From: a virus
DNA: 39,910 nucleotides
IMG/VR virus record: IMGVR_UViG_3300000576_000008
Span: 1 to 39,910 of that record
Direction: 5' to 3' (one strand)
In this document: positions 7,175 through 14,355 of the stretch, in pieces
Layout of the letters: every line of letters starts with the position of its first letter
Position numbering within the stretch: position 1 is the first letter of the stretch
Position numbers and translations under genes: made by a program
The notes under the pieces: generated by a model
The model's input: only the letters and a program-made list of their open reading frames with translations
Told to the model about the DNA's origin: nothing
Database searches by the model: none

Positions 7175-7317
7175 CGCTGCCTCCGGTGGTCGATGATCGC
7201 GTCGGCGAGCTTGCGGGAAAGGCCGTCGATCAAGCCATCGCGGAACTCATCCCAACCTCGGCAGTCCTCGCACTGCTTGCGCGGCGGGCAGTAGTTGCAT
7301 CGGGTCTTGGTCGTCAT
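7171..7317 (-). CDS. 48-residue zinc-knuckle miniprotein
   Basis: ATG 7317 overlaps the clamp gene stop (ATGA). The product opens MTTKTRCNYCPPRKQCEDC, with four Cys as two CxxC pairs spaced to bind one zinc, then a helix (FRDGLIDGLSRKLADAI). Upstream in-frame sequence to 7479 lies inside the clamp gene and is not coding. Function unknown. Confidence 0.6.
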   Translation of the reverse strand: MTTKTRCNYCPPRKQCEDCRGWDEFRDGLIDGLSRKLADAIIDHRRQR

Positions 7318-8393
7318 CGCTGCCTCGCCTTCGGGTCCATGCAGCCCATCACGATCTGAATGTCGGTCTTGGCGTCGCCCACCGACACCGCGCGGCCGTG
7401 GAACCGGAGCTCCACCCGGTCGTCGCTCAGCAGCCGCAGTGAGCGGGCCAACATCTGCGGGTTGAGATAGGTCGACCACGCCTCGTCGGTGTCAACAGTC
7501 AGCATCTCTGAGTAGGTGTCCCGCTCCTCGCTGACGAGCAGGGCTACTGAGCCTGCGTCGACATCGAACTCGCAGACCACGTTCTTCTCGCGGACCGACC
7601 CCGCGCGACCGAGCGCATCCTCAAGCGTCGCCCGATCGAACTGGATCGTCCCGCGCGCAGCGACCGTGTGAATCTTCGCCAGCGACGGGAACGCGCCGGC
7701 CGCATGGGTCGAGGTGATCCGCCAGCCGTCGTTGCCCTCGAACACGGCCACCTGCCCGTCGATCAGCAGCTTGTACGCGCCGCGCTTCGCTGCGGCCTCC
7801 ACCGCCTCGGCGTTCAGGGACACGCTCATGTCCTCCACGCCGGGCGGGGCGAGCCCGATGTAGGCCCACGCACTGCGGGGATCGTCAAGCCCGTAGGCGT
7901 GCATGTCGCCGTCCTCGACCACGATGCCGACACCCATGTACTGCGGCTTGTCGGCGAGGTGACTGCGCACTTGGCCGATGCGGTTGAGCCGGTCGGCGTT
8001 CTCCTCGGTGATGAGCAGCCGCAGCGTCTCCGCGATGTTGGGCTTCGGCGGCCACGACTCGACGTCGAGCGTCGGCATCGACACGGCGATGGAGCCGGCC
8101 CGCAGTTCGAGCGCGTCCTCGACCGTGACGATCTCCACCTCGGCGTCGTTGGGCAGTCGGCCGACCACCTCGTAGAAGCGCCGCGGGGCCACGACTGATC
8201 CCGGCTCGTGGGCGATGCCCTCCACCCTGACCTCGGCGGTGACCTGGCCGTTGGATGCGGTCAGTCCCATCGCCACCGGGTCGGCGTCGATGCGTACGCC
8301 CGACAGTTCGGGGATATGCGAGGTGCCCGTGGACACCGTGCCCGCCCACTTGAGGGCGGCCTTCAACTCGCTGGCCTTGCATGTGACGTTCAT
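7314..8393 (-). CDS. dnaN: DNA polymerase III beta-type sliding clamp
   Basis: 359 residues, near the usual ~370 of bacterial beta clamps. ATG 8393 is preceded by CACGGAGGTACGG, a strong Shine-Dalgarno. Three repeats are visible by pattern: an N-terminal domain (SELKAALKWAG...LSGVRIDAD), a middle domain, and a C-terminal domain with TIQFDRATLEDALGRAG, then LNPQMLARSLR and a final QIVMGCMDP in the position of the canonical MPMRL-type end. The protein would form a ring that tethers polymerase to DNA. No phage polymerase is in the window, so it probably serves the host polymerase or a repair/recombination enzyme. Confidence 0.88.
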   Translation of the reverse strand: MNVTCKASELKAALKWAGTVSTGTSHIPELSGVRIDADPVAMGLTASNGQVTAEVRVEGIAHEPGSVVAPRRFYEVVGRLPNDAEVEIVTVEDALELRAGSIAVSMPTLDVESWPPKPNIAETLRLLITEENADRLNRIGQVRSHLADKPQYMGVGIVVEDGDMHAYGLDDPRSAWAYIGLAPPGVEDMSVSLNAEAVEAAAKRGAYKLLIDGQVAVFEGNDGWRITSTHAAGAFPSLAKIHTVAARGTIQFDRATLEDALGRAGSVREKNVVCEFDVDAGSVALLVSEERDTYSEMLTVDTDEAWSTYLNPQMLARSLRLLSDDRVELRFHGRAVSVGDAKTDIQIVMGCMDPKARQR

Positions 8394-8407
8394 CCGTACC
8401 TCCGTGA
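8391..8407 (-). repeat. Start-associated motif, divergent copy at dnaN
   Basis: CACGGAGGTACGGATGAACG: a hybrid in which the motif and a strong GGAGG coincide. Confidence 0.4.
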
Positions 8408-8459
8408 GTGCGTGCGTCGTTCTGTGCGGCTCGGGGCTCGGCCCGTCCTCTCACTGTGT

Positions 8460-8642
8460 TCAGTTGTCAGAACCACGTTGTCCGCGCGGGAGCCGACTCA
8501 GAAGCGCCGTGAAGAACTCGTTTGGGCGGTGAGCACCTGCATCCCCGGATGGCCGGCGAGCGGCAGGTCTGGACCCAAGCCGCACAGAGCGATGCACGCG
8601 CTCTAGTCCGTCAAGCATGTTGGCGAACTCGACTGCCCCCAT
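8460..8642 (-). CDS. Hypothetical 60-residue protein
   Basis: ATG 8642 follows GGAGGGGGAGTGAC one base after the previous stop; the open frame to 8714 is inside the upstream gene. The protein begins MGAVEFANMLDGLERVHRSV and is Arg-rich afterwards, with a C-terminal FFTALLSRLPRG segment. No recognisable domain. About 66 bases separate it from the clamp gene, the largest gap in this operon. Confidence 0.5.
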   Translation of the reverse strand: MGAVEFANMLDGLERVHRSVRLGSRPAARRPSGDAGAHRPNEFFTALLSRLPRGQRGSDN

Positions 8643-8643
8643 G

Positions 8644-9420
8644 TCACTCCCCCTCCACGAAGCAGCCACAACCACCCCACTCGAACTCGTCGAACAGGGA
8701 CGGTCGGTCCTCAAGCCGGCCGCGGAAGTCCCGCAGGGTCAGGGGCGTCGCCTCGCCCCCGGAGCGGTCCTTGAGGATGCCCACGTCAGCGTCGAGGTGT
8801 TCGCGGAGCTTTTGCTCCTCACGCTCGGCGTAGGCGTAGGAGTGAGGTCGGGTGCGAAGCAGCGCGTGCCAATACGCCTGGCCGCCGCGCACGCACCCTT
8901 GCTCAAGGCAGTTCGCGTGAGGGAGGCCGTCGGCATAGGCGCTCGGCGGCGTGAGTCCCGCGTCCTTGATAGACGCCATGATCTCGTCAGTCGACAGGTA
9001 GGGGCGCTCGCAGAGCGGTGCCCACACCTCGCGCGGTGCCCACCCCTTCTCAATGGGGCCAATGCGGTGAGCCTCTGAGAAGTCGATGCCGACCACGATG
9101 GTCGCGTCCTCGGGCGCGTTGCTCTCCACCCACTCCCGGCACGGCTTCTGCTTGAGGTACTTCGAGCAGTTCGCCAGCCGTGAGTTGCCGAGGAAGCGGT
9201 CGTCCCTGAACACCTCGAAAGGGGTGCGTCCGTCCGAAACCTCCACCAGTTCGCAGCCGAGGTAGGCAATACCTTCCCGCAGGAAGGTGTAGGTGCTGTC
9301 GTCCTCAACGAGCGTGTCGGCGAACAGGGCGACTACCTCGCTTGCCCCCCACCGCTCAACCGCGCGCCGGGCTGACGCCCACGACCCTCGGCCACCGGAC
9401 ACCATCGCGACCGCCTTCAT
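8644..9420 (-). CDS. PP-loop protein, phosphoadenosine phosphosulfate reductase-like
   Basis: ATG 9420 overlaps the RecT-like gene stop (ATGA); the longer frame to 9534 is not coding. 258 residues. The N-terminus KAVAMVSGGRGSWASARR is a PP-loop of the adenine-nucleotide alpha-hydrolase class (usual form SGGKDS), followed by ALFADTLVEDDSTYTFL, RFLGNSRLANCSKYLKQKP and IVVGIDFSEAHR, the pattern of phage PAPS-reductase-like proteins; Cys pairs occur late (GCVRGG, GCGCF). The family activates substrates by adenylylation or acts in sulfur transfer. The exact substrate is unknown; a role in DNA or nucleotide modification is inference. Confidence 0.8.
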   Translation of the reverse strand: MKAVAMVSGGRGSWASARRAVERWGASEVVALFADTLVEDDSTYTFLREGIAYLGCELVEVSDGRTPFEVFRDDRFLGNSRLANCSKYLKQKPCREWVESNAPEDATIVVGIDFSEAHRIGPIEKGWAPREVWAPLCERPYLSTDEIMASIKDAGLTPPSAYADGLPHANCLEQGCVRGGQAYWHALLRTRPHSYAYAEREEQKLREHLDADVGILKDRSGGEATPLTLRDFRGRLEDRPSLFDEFEWGGCGCFVEGE

Positions 9421-10871
9421 GCCGCCCTCGACTGGATCGCAGTACGGACGATCTCGGCGCACGCCTCGTCCTTCCACACCTTGTCGATCTCGGAGGTCCG
9501 CGACGGCATCCGAGCCTGGTCGTTCTTCGGCCACACCTTGCGCAGTTCCGCGATGATCTCGGCCGCCGACACCCCGGCCGCGCCCGCGAGCGCGCGCCAG
9601 TCGTCGGTGTTGACCCCGCCCGCATCCGGCACGGCTTCCCCGTCCGGCTCGGGTGCGGGCGGGGAGTCGTTGCCCTCCTCCACGATCTCGGCCTCGATCA
9701 CGTCGTCGTCAGGCTCGGGGGCGGGGTCAGGGTCCTCGCGCAGGCCCTTCATGGCGAAGGCGTGCGCGCCGGCGACCGATGACAGCTTGCCGAGCAGTTC
9801 GGACGCCTGCGCTGCGGTCAGGTCGTTCATCGTGTCGACGCCGTAGACCACGAACAGCGCAGCCTTTCGGACGTCGTCCTCGATGCCGTGCTCCTTGAGG
9901 GCGGCGAAGATCGCTCGACGCTGGTTGTCGCCCATCGGCGAGCCGTCGTCGGCGTCTGAGTCGATGCCCCCGGCCTGCGCGTCCTGCTCCGGGGCGGGAG
10001 CAGGGGGAGATACGGGCTCGGCCGGGGGCTGCGCCTCGTCAGGCGCGTCGTCCTCGGCAGGGGAAGCCGGGGACGTTGGGGACTCTGAAGGCGAGGACGG
10101 ACGGGCCTCACCCTCGGAGTCGTCTTGGGCCTCCGCGATGCGCTCACGGACACGCTCGATGGCGCGCAGCGCGTAGGCGGTGCTCTGCTCGGCGTACTGG
10201 CGGGTGGCGGCATAGTCGCCAGGCACCATCAGCCGGTCAGCTTCGGAGATTAGTTCCTCAAGTTCGTTCAGCAGCCGCGTGTGCTCCTGATCGCGGTACG
10301 CCTCCTCGACCGACGCGCCGAGCACCTGGCCGTCCTCGACCACGCGCCCATCCTCGTCCACCGACGCGCCCAACTCCTCGGGCGTGTAACTCGATCCCAT
10401 CAGCACGTCGGCGAACATCGCGCGGCACAACTCCGAGGTGGCACGGGCCAGCAGCATCGCGCCGGGGTAGGACTTCCACGGCCCCTTGTTGGCGACGCCT
10501 GCGCGCTGCGCCTGCTCGATCGTCCACGTCCGGCGCAGCGGATTGTCGGGGTCGTCCTTGCGCACGCCGACGACGGTGACCGAGGTGTCGGTCATCTCCT
10601 CGACGCGGATCGTGTGGCCGTCACGCTGCACGAGTGCGCGCATCAGTTCGGCCGACAGGGTGGGCTTGCCCTCGACGATGTGGATATGCGAGAGCGCCTG
10701 CATCGGGGGCAGCCGAAGCTCGCGGCCCTTGAGCGAGATCGTCAGCACCTTCTCGGGCGTGTCGACCGAGCGCGGAGCCATGCCGGACGAGGCGATGACT
10801 TCGGCCATCTCGGTCATGGCCTTCCACTCGAGCGGGGACGGTGCGGACGTGACGGGGACGAGGTCGCTCAC
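9417..10871 (-). CDS. RecT-like single-strand annealing protein with acidic C-terminal extension
   Basis: 484 residues; ATG 10871 overlaps the previous stop (ATGA). Residues 15-170 have the RecT/Red-beta layout: LPPMQALSHIHIVEGKPTLSAELM, RRTWTIEQAQRAG, and PWKSYPGAMLLARATSELCRAMFADV. These proteins anneal complementary strands during recombination-dependent replication. Residues 235-310 are a long acidic Pro/Ala/Glu/Asp linker. Two small helical modules follow (NQRRAIFAALKEHGI... about 315-370; DWRALAGAAGVSAAEIIAEL near 425). No exonuclease partner is recognisable next door, although a VRR-NUC nuclease lies downstream. Confidence 0.8.
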   Translation of the reverse strand: MSDLVPVTSAPSPLEWKAMTEMAEVIASSGMAPRSVDTPEKVLTISLKGRELRLPPMQALSHIHIVEGKPTLSAELMRALVQRDGHTIRVEEMTDTSVTVVGVRKDDPDNPLRRTWTIEQAQRAGVANKGPWKSYPGAMLLARATSELCRAMFADVLMGSSYTPEELGASVDEDGRVVEDGQVLGASVEEAYRDQEHTRLLNELEELISEADRLMVPGDYAATRQYAEQSTAYALRAIERVRERIAEAQDDSEGEARPSSPSESPTSPASPAEDDAPDEAQPPAEPVSPPAPAPEQDAQAGGIDSDADDGSPMGDNQRRAIFAALKEHGIEDDVRKAALFVVYGVDTMNDLTAAQASELLGKLSSVAGAHAFAMKGLREDPDPAPEPDDDVIEAEIVEEGNDSPPAPEPDGEAVPDAGGVNTDDWRALAGAAGVSAAEIIAELRKVWPKNDQARMPSRTSEIDKVWKDEACAEIVRTAIQSRAA

Positions 10872-11524
10872 GCCCCCACCTCCCGAACCTCAAGCCCGAT
10901 CAACTCGGACACCTCGCGCTTCACCCTGGCCTTAGCCTTGGCGTCGCCCTTGACGGTCAGCGTGGGCTTCGATGCCAGCCGGGCACCCAGCCCCCCGACG
11001 CGCTCGCCCTCGGCTGTGACCACTCCGTCGCCGACCACGATCCAGTCGCCAGCGGCCACCGACTTGTCGATGATGTCCTCGTGGACGTAGAACTCCTCGA
11101 CCACCTTGAGCGAGGTGATGACGTCCTTGATGATGGACTCGAACTCGGGCGAGTCGACCATGACCCCGTCACCGAGGTCGTCGAGCGCCTTGAGGATGCG
11201 ATCCGGTTCGATGATCTTGACCTCGCGCTCCACACTGAGCGGGTGGTCGTTCTCGGCGCACCACTCGATGAAGGCGTCGCGGTCCTCGATGAAGGGCTTG
11301 GGCTGTGGGTCGGTCAGATAGACGTTGTAGCCCTGCCACTTGCCGCTGAACGCGGTGCCGGTGCGCTCCGACTCGGCGTCGATGATCTGGCGCAGGCGCT
11401 CGTCCACCTGCTTGCGGGCGTCCTTGACGATCCCTTCGAGGGCGCGCACCGCGGCCCCGGCGTGGATCACCTCGGCGACGGTGGCCTTCTGGCCAACGTG
11501 CAGTACGAGGTCGGTGTCACTCAT
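10868..11524 (-). CDS. Hypothetical protein, recombination-operon
   Basis: 218 residues; ATG 11524 lies within the end of the XRE gene and just after a CACGG motif. Residues 20-55 are a charged helix (VKDARKQVDERLRQIIDAE), followed by beta-rich segments around GKWQGYNVYLTDP and an acidic helical middle. A basic C-terminus (GDAKAKARVKREVSELIG) could bind nucleic acid. I do not recognise the family; its place directly before a RecT-like gene suggests a DNA-metabolism accessory, possibly replacing the exonuclease or an inhibitor. Confidence 0.65.
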   Translation of the reverse strand: MSDTDLVLHVGQKATVAEVIHAGAAVRALEGIVKDARKQVDERLRQIIDAESERTGTAFSGKWQGYNVYLTDPQPKPFIEDRDAFIEWCAENDHPLSVEREVKIIEPDRILKALDDLGDGVMVDSPEFESIIKDVITSLKVVEEFYVHEDIIDKSVAAGDWIVVGDGVVTAEGERVGGLGARLASKPTLTVKGDAKAKARVKREVSELIGLEVREVGA

Positions 11525-11738
11525 CCGTGATCTCCGTGAAGTAGATGGGGTCGAGCGTCGTGCCGAGCGCGCGGGCGATGGCGATGGCGAGGTCCATCGT
11601 GGGCACGGCAGCGCCAAGCTCCCACTTGCTGACCGAGGTCTGCGTCACGCCCACCGCGTCCGCCAGTTGGCGTTGCGTCATCGACCTGTCCAGCCGATGC
11701 CACTTGATGCGGGAACCCCATGCCTGTGCGTTCGTCAT
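11517..11738 (-). CDS. XRE-family HTH regulator (first gene of leftward operon)
   Basis: 73 residues from ATG 11738, which sits seven bases after a consensus -10 and so is probably translated from a leaderless mRNA; the open frame to 11834 crosses the promoter. HTH: MTQRQLADAVGVTQTSVSKWELG, then TMDLAIAIARALGTTLDPIYF. By position, opposite a second XRE gene, it resembles Cro or another early regulator. It likely binds the operators between 11756 and 11835. Confidence 0.85.
   Translation of the reverse strand: MTNAQAWGSRIKWHRLDRSMTQRQLADAVGVTQTSVSKWELGAAVPTMDLAIAIARALGTTLDPIYFTEITDE
11522..11530 (-). repeat. Start-associated motif, core only
   Basis: ATCACGGATG at the start of the 10868-11524 gene; only CACGGATG is conserved, and it also encodes the end of the XRE protein. 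Confidence 0.35.
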
Positions 11739-11745
11739 GCCAGTC

Positions 11746-11774
11746 ACGCTATGGGTATTCCTTACAGTTGTCAA
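11746..11774 (-). promoter_or_regulatory. Leftward early promoter, TTGACA-N17-TAGCGT
   Basis: -35 TTGACA at 11774-11769, exactly 17 bp, -10 TAGCGT at 11751-11746, then seven bases to ATG 11738. The spacing puts the transcription start at or next to the start codon. The same -35/-10 pair occurs at 15953-15925. Confidence 0.8.
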
Positions 11775-11788
11775 GCCTGTCAGGAATA
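11756..11788. promoter_or_regulatory. Operator candidate OL (12-bp inverted repeat)
   Basis: TATTCCTTACAG (11756-11767) and CTGTCAGGAATA (11777-11788) are inverted repeats with one mismatch around a 9-bp centre. The repeat covers the -35 and spacer of the leftward promoter, so a bound repressor would block it. Confidence 0.65.
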
Positions 11789-11814
11789 TCAATCGAGCCG
11801 AACTAGGCGCGAGC

Positions 11815-11835
11815 TTTGCACCATTCTGATGCAAA
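11815..11835. promoter_or_regulatory. Second operator candidate (TTTGCA-N9-TGCAAA)
   Basis: Six-bp inverted repeat with the same 9-bp spacer length as the neighbouring operator, just upstream of the rightward -35. The arm sequences differ from the first operator, so it may be read by the other regulator. Confidence 0.35.
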
Positions 11836-11839
11836 CTCC

Positions 11840-11868
11840 TTGACGATTAGTCGCGGGGCGCGTACAAG
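11840..11868 (+). promoter_or_regulatory. Rightward promoter candidate for the repressor genes
   Basis: TTGACG (11840-11845), 17 bp, TACAAG (11863-11868). Transcription would start near 11875, giving a ~50-base leader to ATG 11926. Confidence 0.5.
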
Positions 11869-11925
11869 TAGTCACACCACTTCGCCCCCGGTGGGACCAT
11901 GAGAGCGACCGAGATAGGGGTACTT

Positions 11926-12240
11926 ATGGGTGGCAACGGGAACAACGACTGGCACTACTTGGCCGACCGCATCGGCCGTCACATGGCGGCACTGCGGCGC
12001 GAGGCCAACGTGAGCCAAGCGACCGTGGCCGATCGCCTCGGCGTCACGCAGGCCACCGTCTCGAAGTGGGAACTCGGCCGGCTACCGACGCTCCGCGAGA
12101 TGCTGCGCTACGCCGACGCCATCGGGGTCAGCGCCGGCGACCTGCTGGCCCCCATCGTCGGCACCGTCGAACCGCTCGACACTCGGCAGCGCGCGCTCGT
12201 CCGCGAGTTAATCGGCACGCTCGAGGTCGGCGATGCGTAA
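11926..12240 (+). CDS. XRE-family HTH repressor candidate
   Basis: ATG 11926 has AGGGG six bases upstream; ATG 11899 in frame is less well supported. 104 residues. HTH: VSQATVADRLGVTQATVSKWELG followed by TLREMLRYADAIGVSAGDLL, typical of the XRE/CI class; the C-terminus is a short helix (RALVRELIGTLEV). Divergent from the leftward operon across paired operators, it is the best candidate for the maintenance repressor, though it lacks an autoproteolysis domain. Confidence 0.82.
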   Translation: MGGNGNNDWHYLADRIGRHMAALRREANVSQATVADRLGVTQATVSKWELGRLPTLREMLRYADAIGVSAGDLLAPIVGTVEPLDTRQRALVRELIGTLEVGDA

Positions 12241-12445
12241 CACGATCTCAGCCCGCCGCCGCTCCAACACGTTGATGAGCTTGACCAGGCGCTCGTCGTC
12301 GTCAAGTAGCTGCGCTCGTTCGCAAGTCACGCCATCCCTCACCGTCGGCTGCTCCCATGCGACCACCCACCCTATGACGACGGCCCGCCAGCGGCCGCCG
12401 GCTTTAGCGATTTCACGGCATCTTCACAGGAAGGCACGACGATGA
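12233..12445 (+). CDS. Doubtful small basic ORF between two regulators
   Basis: ATG overlaps the end of the XRE gene with GAGGT five bases upstream, and its TGA overlaps the next ATG (ATGA), the arrangement typical of real genes here. Composition is Ser/Arg/Thr-rich (RRSSSSSSCARSQ) without any recognisable fold. A competing frame directly after the XRE stop also reads as plausible protein (…VDELDQALVVVK) for 22 codons. Low confidence. Confidence 0.3.
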   Translation: MRNTISARRRSNTLMSLTRRSSSSSSCARSQVTPSLTVGCSHATTHPMTTARQRPPALAISRHLHRKARR

Positions 12446-12780
12446 GGGAAGCAGGGACCTACCCGCAACTGGCCCGGACCGTGCGCGCCGCACGCGAGGC
12501 GGCCAACCACACGCAGACCTCCCTCGCCACGGCGATCGGCGTCAGCCAGTCCACCATCGCGCAGCTAGAACGCGGTCGAGTGCGGCCAGGTTGGGACGTC
12601 GCCACCTCGCTCGCCGAGGAGCTTGGCATCCCCATCGCCCTACTGGCCCCCGAACACAACGCCGTCGAGTTGGACGAGTCATCGGTGGAGCTTGCGATCC
12701 GCTTCTCGATGCTCGGCGAGCGGGACCGGGGCGTCGTGCAGTCGATGGTCGATGCCATGCTGCGGGCCAAGGCGGGGTGA
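12442..12780 (+). CDS. XRE-family HTH regulator
   Basis: 112 residues from ATG with AGGAAGG eight bases upstream. HTH: HTQTSLATAIGVSQSTIAQLERG, then WDVATSLAEELGIPIALL; the C-terminal helix contains SVELAIRFSMLGERDRG. It follows the first XRE gene in the same direction and probably shares its promoter. It may be the second component of the lysogeny switch. Convergent with the leftward gene at 12812. Confidence 0.85.
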   Translation: MREAGTYPQLARTVRAAREAANHTQTSLATAIGVSQSTIAQLERGRVRPGWDVATSLAEELGIPIALLAPEHNAVELDESSVELAIRFSMLGERDRGVVQSMVDAMLRAKAG

Positions 12781-12811
12781 GCGGAACGGGCCTCTTGCGA
12801 CGTTCTCAGAC

Positions 12812-13045
12812 CTACACGTCGTCGGCGTTGCGGGCACCGTCGGAGACTTCGTACCCAGCCAGGACCTCGCCACGTGGCATCGCGTCGTCGCGGCGCACGC
12901 GACACCCGGCGATCTGCGTGACGTCCGGCACGTCGTCGGGGTGAAGGGTCACGGTCATGCCGATGCCGGGCGTGTAGAACTGCTCGCGCAGGACGTTGAT
13001 GGCGTCGAGGGCCTTGCTCACGATCGCGGACTGTTCGTCGTCCAT
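12812..13045 (-). CDS. Hypothetical 77-residue acidic protein
   Basis: ATG 13045 with AGTAGGTG upstream; GTG 13054 is an alternative. The sequence (MDDEQSAIVSKALDAINVLR, TVTLHPDDVPDVTQIAG) looks like a compact alpha/beta domain with an acidic end. Last gene of the second leftward operon, ending 31 bases from the convergent XRE gene. No recognisable family. Confidence 0.55.
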   Translation of the reverse strand: MDDEQSAIVSKALDAINVLREQFYTPGIGMTVTLHPDDVPDVTQIAGCRVRRDDAMPRGEVLAGYEVSDGARNADDV

Positions 13046-13096
13046 CTTCGGCACCTACTTGTCAGGGTTGCGAGCTACTCGCAAGCGGCTTCGGGC

Positions 13097-13240
13097 CTAC
13101 TGCTCAGGTTCGCTGCCCTCGCGGGCCGCTCGGTTGGCGAGGGTCGCGTGGCGTCGGGTTGCTCGCAGAGTTGCGCCTGCGTACCCGCAAGAGCAGACCC
13201 ACTGCCCTTCTGCGTCTGATGCAACGCGGTGCTCGCCCAT
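13097..13240 (-). CDS. 47-residue CxC miniprotein
   Basis: ATG 13240 follows GGGAAGG at eight bases. The product (MGEHRVASDAEGQWVCSCGY...) has a WVCSCGYAG motif and an Arg-rich helix (ATRRHATLANRAAREG). Similar 'W.C.CG....RAT...A..H' small proteins are frequent in actinophages. The single Cys pair suggests it binds metal only as a dimer, if at all. Confidence 0.6.
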   Translation of the reverse strand: MGEHRVASDAEGQWVCSCGYAGATLRATRRHATLANRAAREGSEPEQ

Positions 13241-13261
13241 GCTCACAACCTTCCCGTCAGG

Positions 13262-13822
13262 TCACTTGCCCTTAGCCTGCGACGAGTGCAGGCCGGGGTC
13301 GCCCATCAGGTTGCGCCACCTGTTCGTCTGGATGGCCCACACGTCGAGCTCGTGCTGGCACCACACGGGACGGCCGCCGATGGTCCACTTCTCAAGCGGC
13401 ATCACCTTGCGGTAGCGCCACGCACGGACGGTCTGCTCAGCGACGCCGTAGCGTTCGGCGATCTCGACCGTGCCGACCGGCTCGCACTGGCAGGCGTGCC
13501 CGAGCGACACGGCCCTGCGACCATTCTCCGGTTGCTCCATCGCCACCGCGGTGCGCGGGCCGCCGTCGGCCGGCGTGATCGGATGGGTCGGATCAGGCTC
13601 GGGCTCAGGTTGAGGCTCAGGCTTGGCGCGGTGGTCATCGGGTGAGGGTGGGAACTCGCGCTCGTCCACGGCGTCGGGCGCGATGGCGTCGGCGGGCAGG
13701 GTGAAGCTCACGACCCGGCCATCCTCGCCTTGCGCCATGATCTGCCGACCGGGGCGCGCGGAGGACTTGGCGACGAACGTCTCGCCGTCGACCTCGAACG
13801 TCTGCCCTGACTTGATCTTCAT
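13262..13822 (-). CDS. Protein with C-terminal MerR/excisionase-type HTH
   Basis: ATG 13822 overlaps the previous stop (ATGA) with GAAGGG upstream; GTG 13831 is less likely. 186 residues. The N-terminal ~55 residues are a small beta domain (KIKSGQTFEVDGETFVAK, VVSFTLPAD), followed by a Pro/Glu linker, and then an HTH domain (residues ~118-170: EPVGTVEIAERYGVAEQTVRAW...KVMPLEKWTIGGRPVW) with an xWxxxxL-type helical end. It likely binds DNA as a regulator or directionality factor. Confidence 0.7.
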   Translation of the reverse strand: MKIKSGQTFEVDGETFVAKSSARPGRQIMAQGEDGRVVSFTLPADAIAPDAVDEREFPPSPDDHRAKPEPQPEPEPDPTHPITPADGGPRTAVAMEQPENGRRAVSLGHACQCEPVGTVEIAERYGVAEQTVRAWRYRKVMPLEKWTIGGRPVWCQHELDVWAIQTNRWRNLMGDPGLHSSQAKGK

Positions 13823-14040
13823 GGCTGGCACCCTTCATGGACCGGCTTGCGGTCGTCGTCGAGAGCGATGGAGTCCCCGGCGCGAATCGGTTCGGCGCAC
13901 TCGCGGCACCTGCCGGCGTAGCGGGCCTCGAATACGCGAGCCTGCCACGGTGCGACTGGCGCGGTGGTGAACGGGTCGCCGATGCCGCGGCACACGCCGC
14001 AGGCGCGAGGGTGGACGTCGTGGGCGCAACGCTCAGCCAT
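13819..14040 (-). CDS. Double zinc-ribbon miniprotein
   Basis: ATG 14040; 73 residues. Two Cys-rich modules: CAHDVHPRACGVC and RCRECAEPIRAGD...HEGC, the latter a 'C.EC...I..G' ribbon common in actinophage small proteins. The upstream frame to 14211 is antisense of other genes. It overlaps both neighbours. Function unknown. Confidence 0.65.
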   Translation of the reverse strand: MAERCAHDVHPRACGVCRGIGDPFTTAPVAPWQARVFEARYAGRCRECAEPIRAGDSIALDDDRKPVHEGCQP

Positions 14041-14248
14041 GATGTGCCTGCCCCGCCATCGCACGGCCAGGACGGGCGACGATACGGAAGCACGGATGGC
14101 ACCGCAGCCCCCCGCCCATCGGTGGCCGACCGCACCCGACGCACCGATCGTTGCGGGCCTCGCGTGCCCGCTCGAGCGCGGCGGGATGGACGTCGCCGTG
14201 GTGGGCCGCACGCGCCGCCTGCTCGGCCTTGCTCATGCCGTAGTTCAT
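14033..14248 (-). CDS. 71-residue zinc-finger miniprotein
   Basis: ATG 14248 overlaps the previous stop (ATGA). N-terminal helix with HHGDVHPAALERAREAR, then CVGCG...LRCHPCF, four Cys as two CxxC pairs, and a basic tail (RIVARPGRAM). Probably a single zinc ribbon. The stop lies within the next gene's start. Function unknown. Confidence 0.6.
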   Translation of the reverse strand: MNYGMSKAEQAARAAHHGDVHPAALERAREARNDRCVGCGRPPMGGGLRCHPCFRIVARPGRAMAGQAHHG

Positions 14249-14355
14249 CGCTCGTCGTCCTCGCAGTCGCACGGATCGTGGCCGCAGTCCTCGCACGGGT
14301 GCCAGTGGGGGCAGTAGCCGCCTGAGCACCGGGACCGGTCGTCGGGGTCGATCAC
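14245..14355 (-). CDS. 36-residue Cys/His-rich miniprotein
   Basis: GTG 14355 overlaps the previous stop (GTGA) and its own TGA overlaps the next ATG. The product includes RCSGGYCPHWHPCEDC and ends CDCEDDER, with six Cys and three His in 36 residues, enough for one or two metal sites. Both overlaps support it as a true gene. Confidence 0.55.
   Translation of the reverse strand: MIDPDDRSRCSGGYCPHWHPCEDCGHDPCDCEDDER

Noticed and set aside
12241-12309. In-frame 22-codon continuation after the XRE stop (…VDELDQALVVVK)
   Set aside because: Protein-like but preceded by a strong TAA; no readthrough signal visible. Probably chance or a relic of a longer ancestral end.
12868-12877. Second CACGTG palindrome (GCCACGTGGC)
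   Set aside because: Lacks the TGTT/AACA arms needed for a parS match and lies inside a coding gene.
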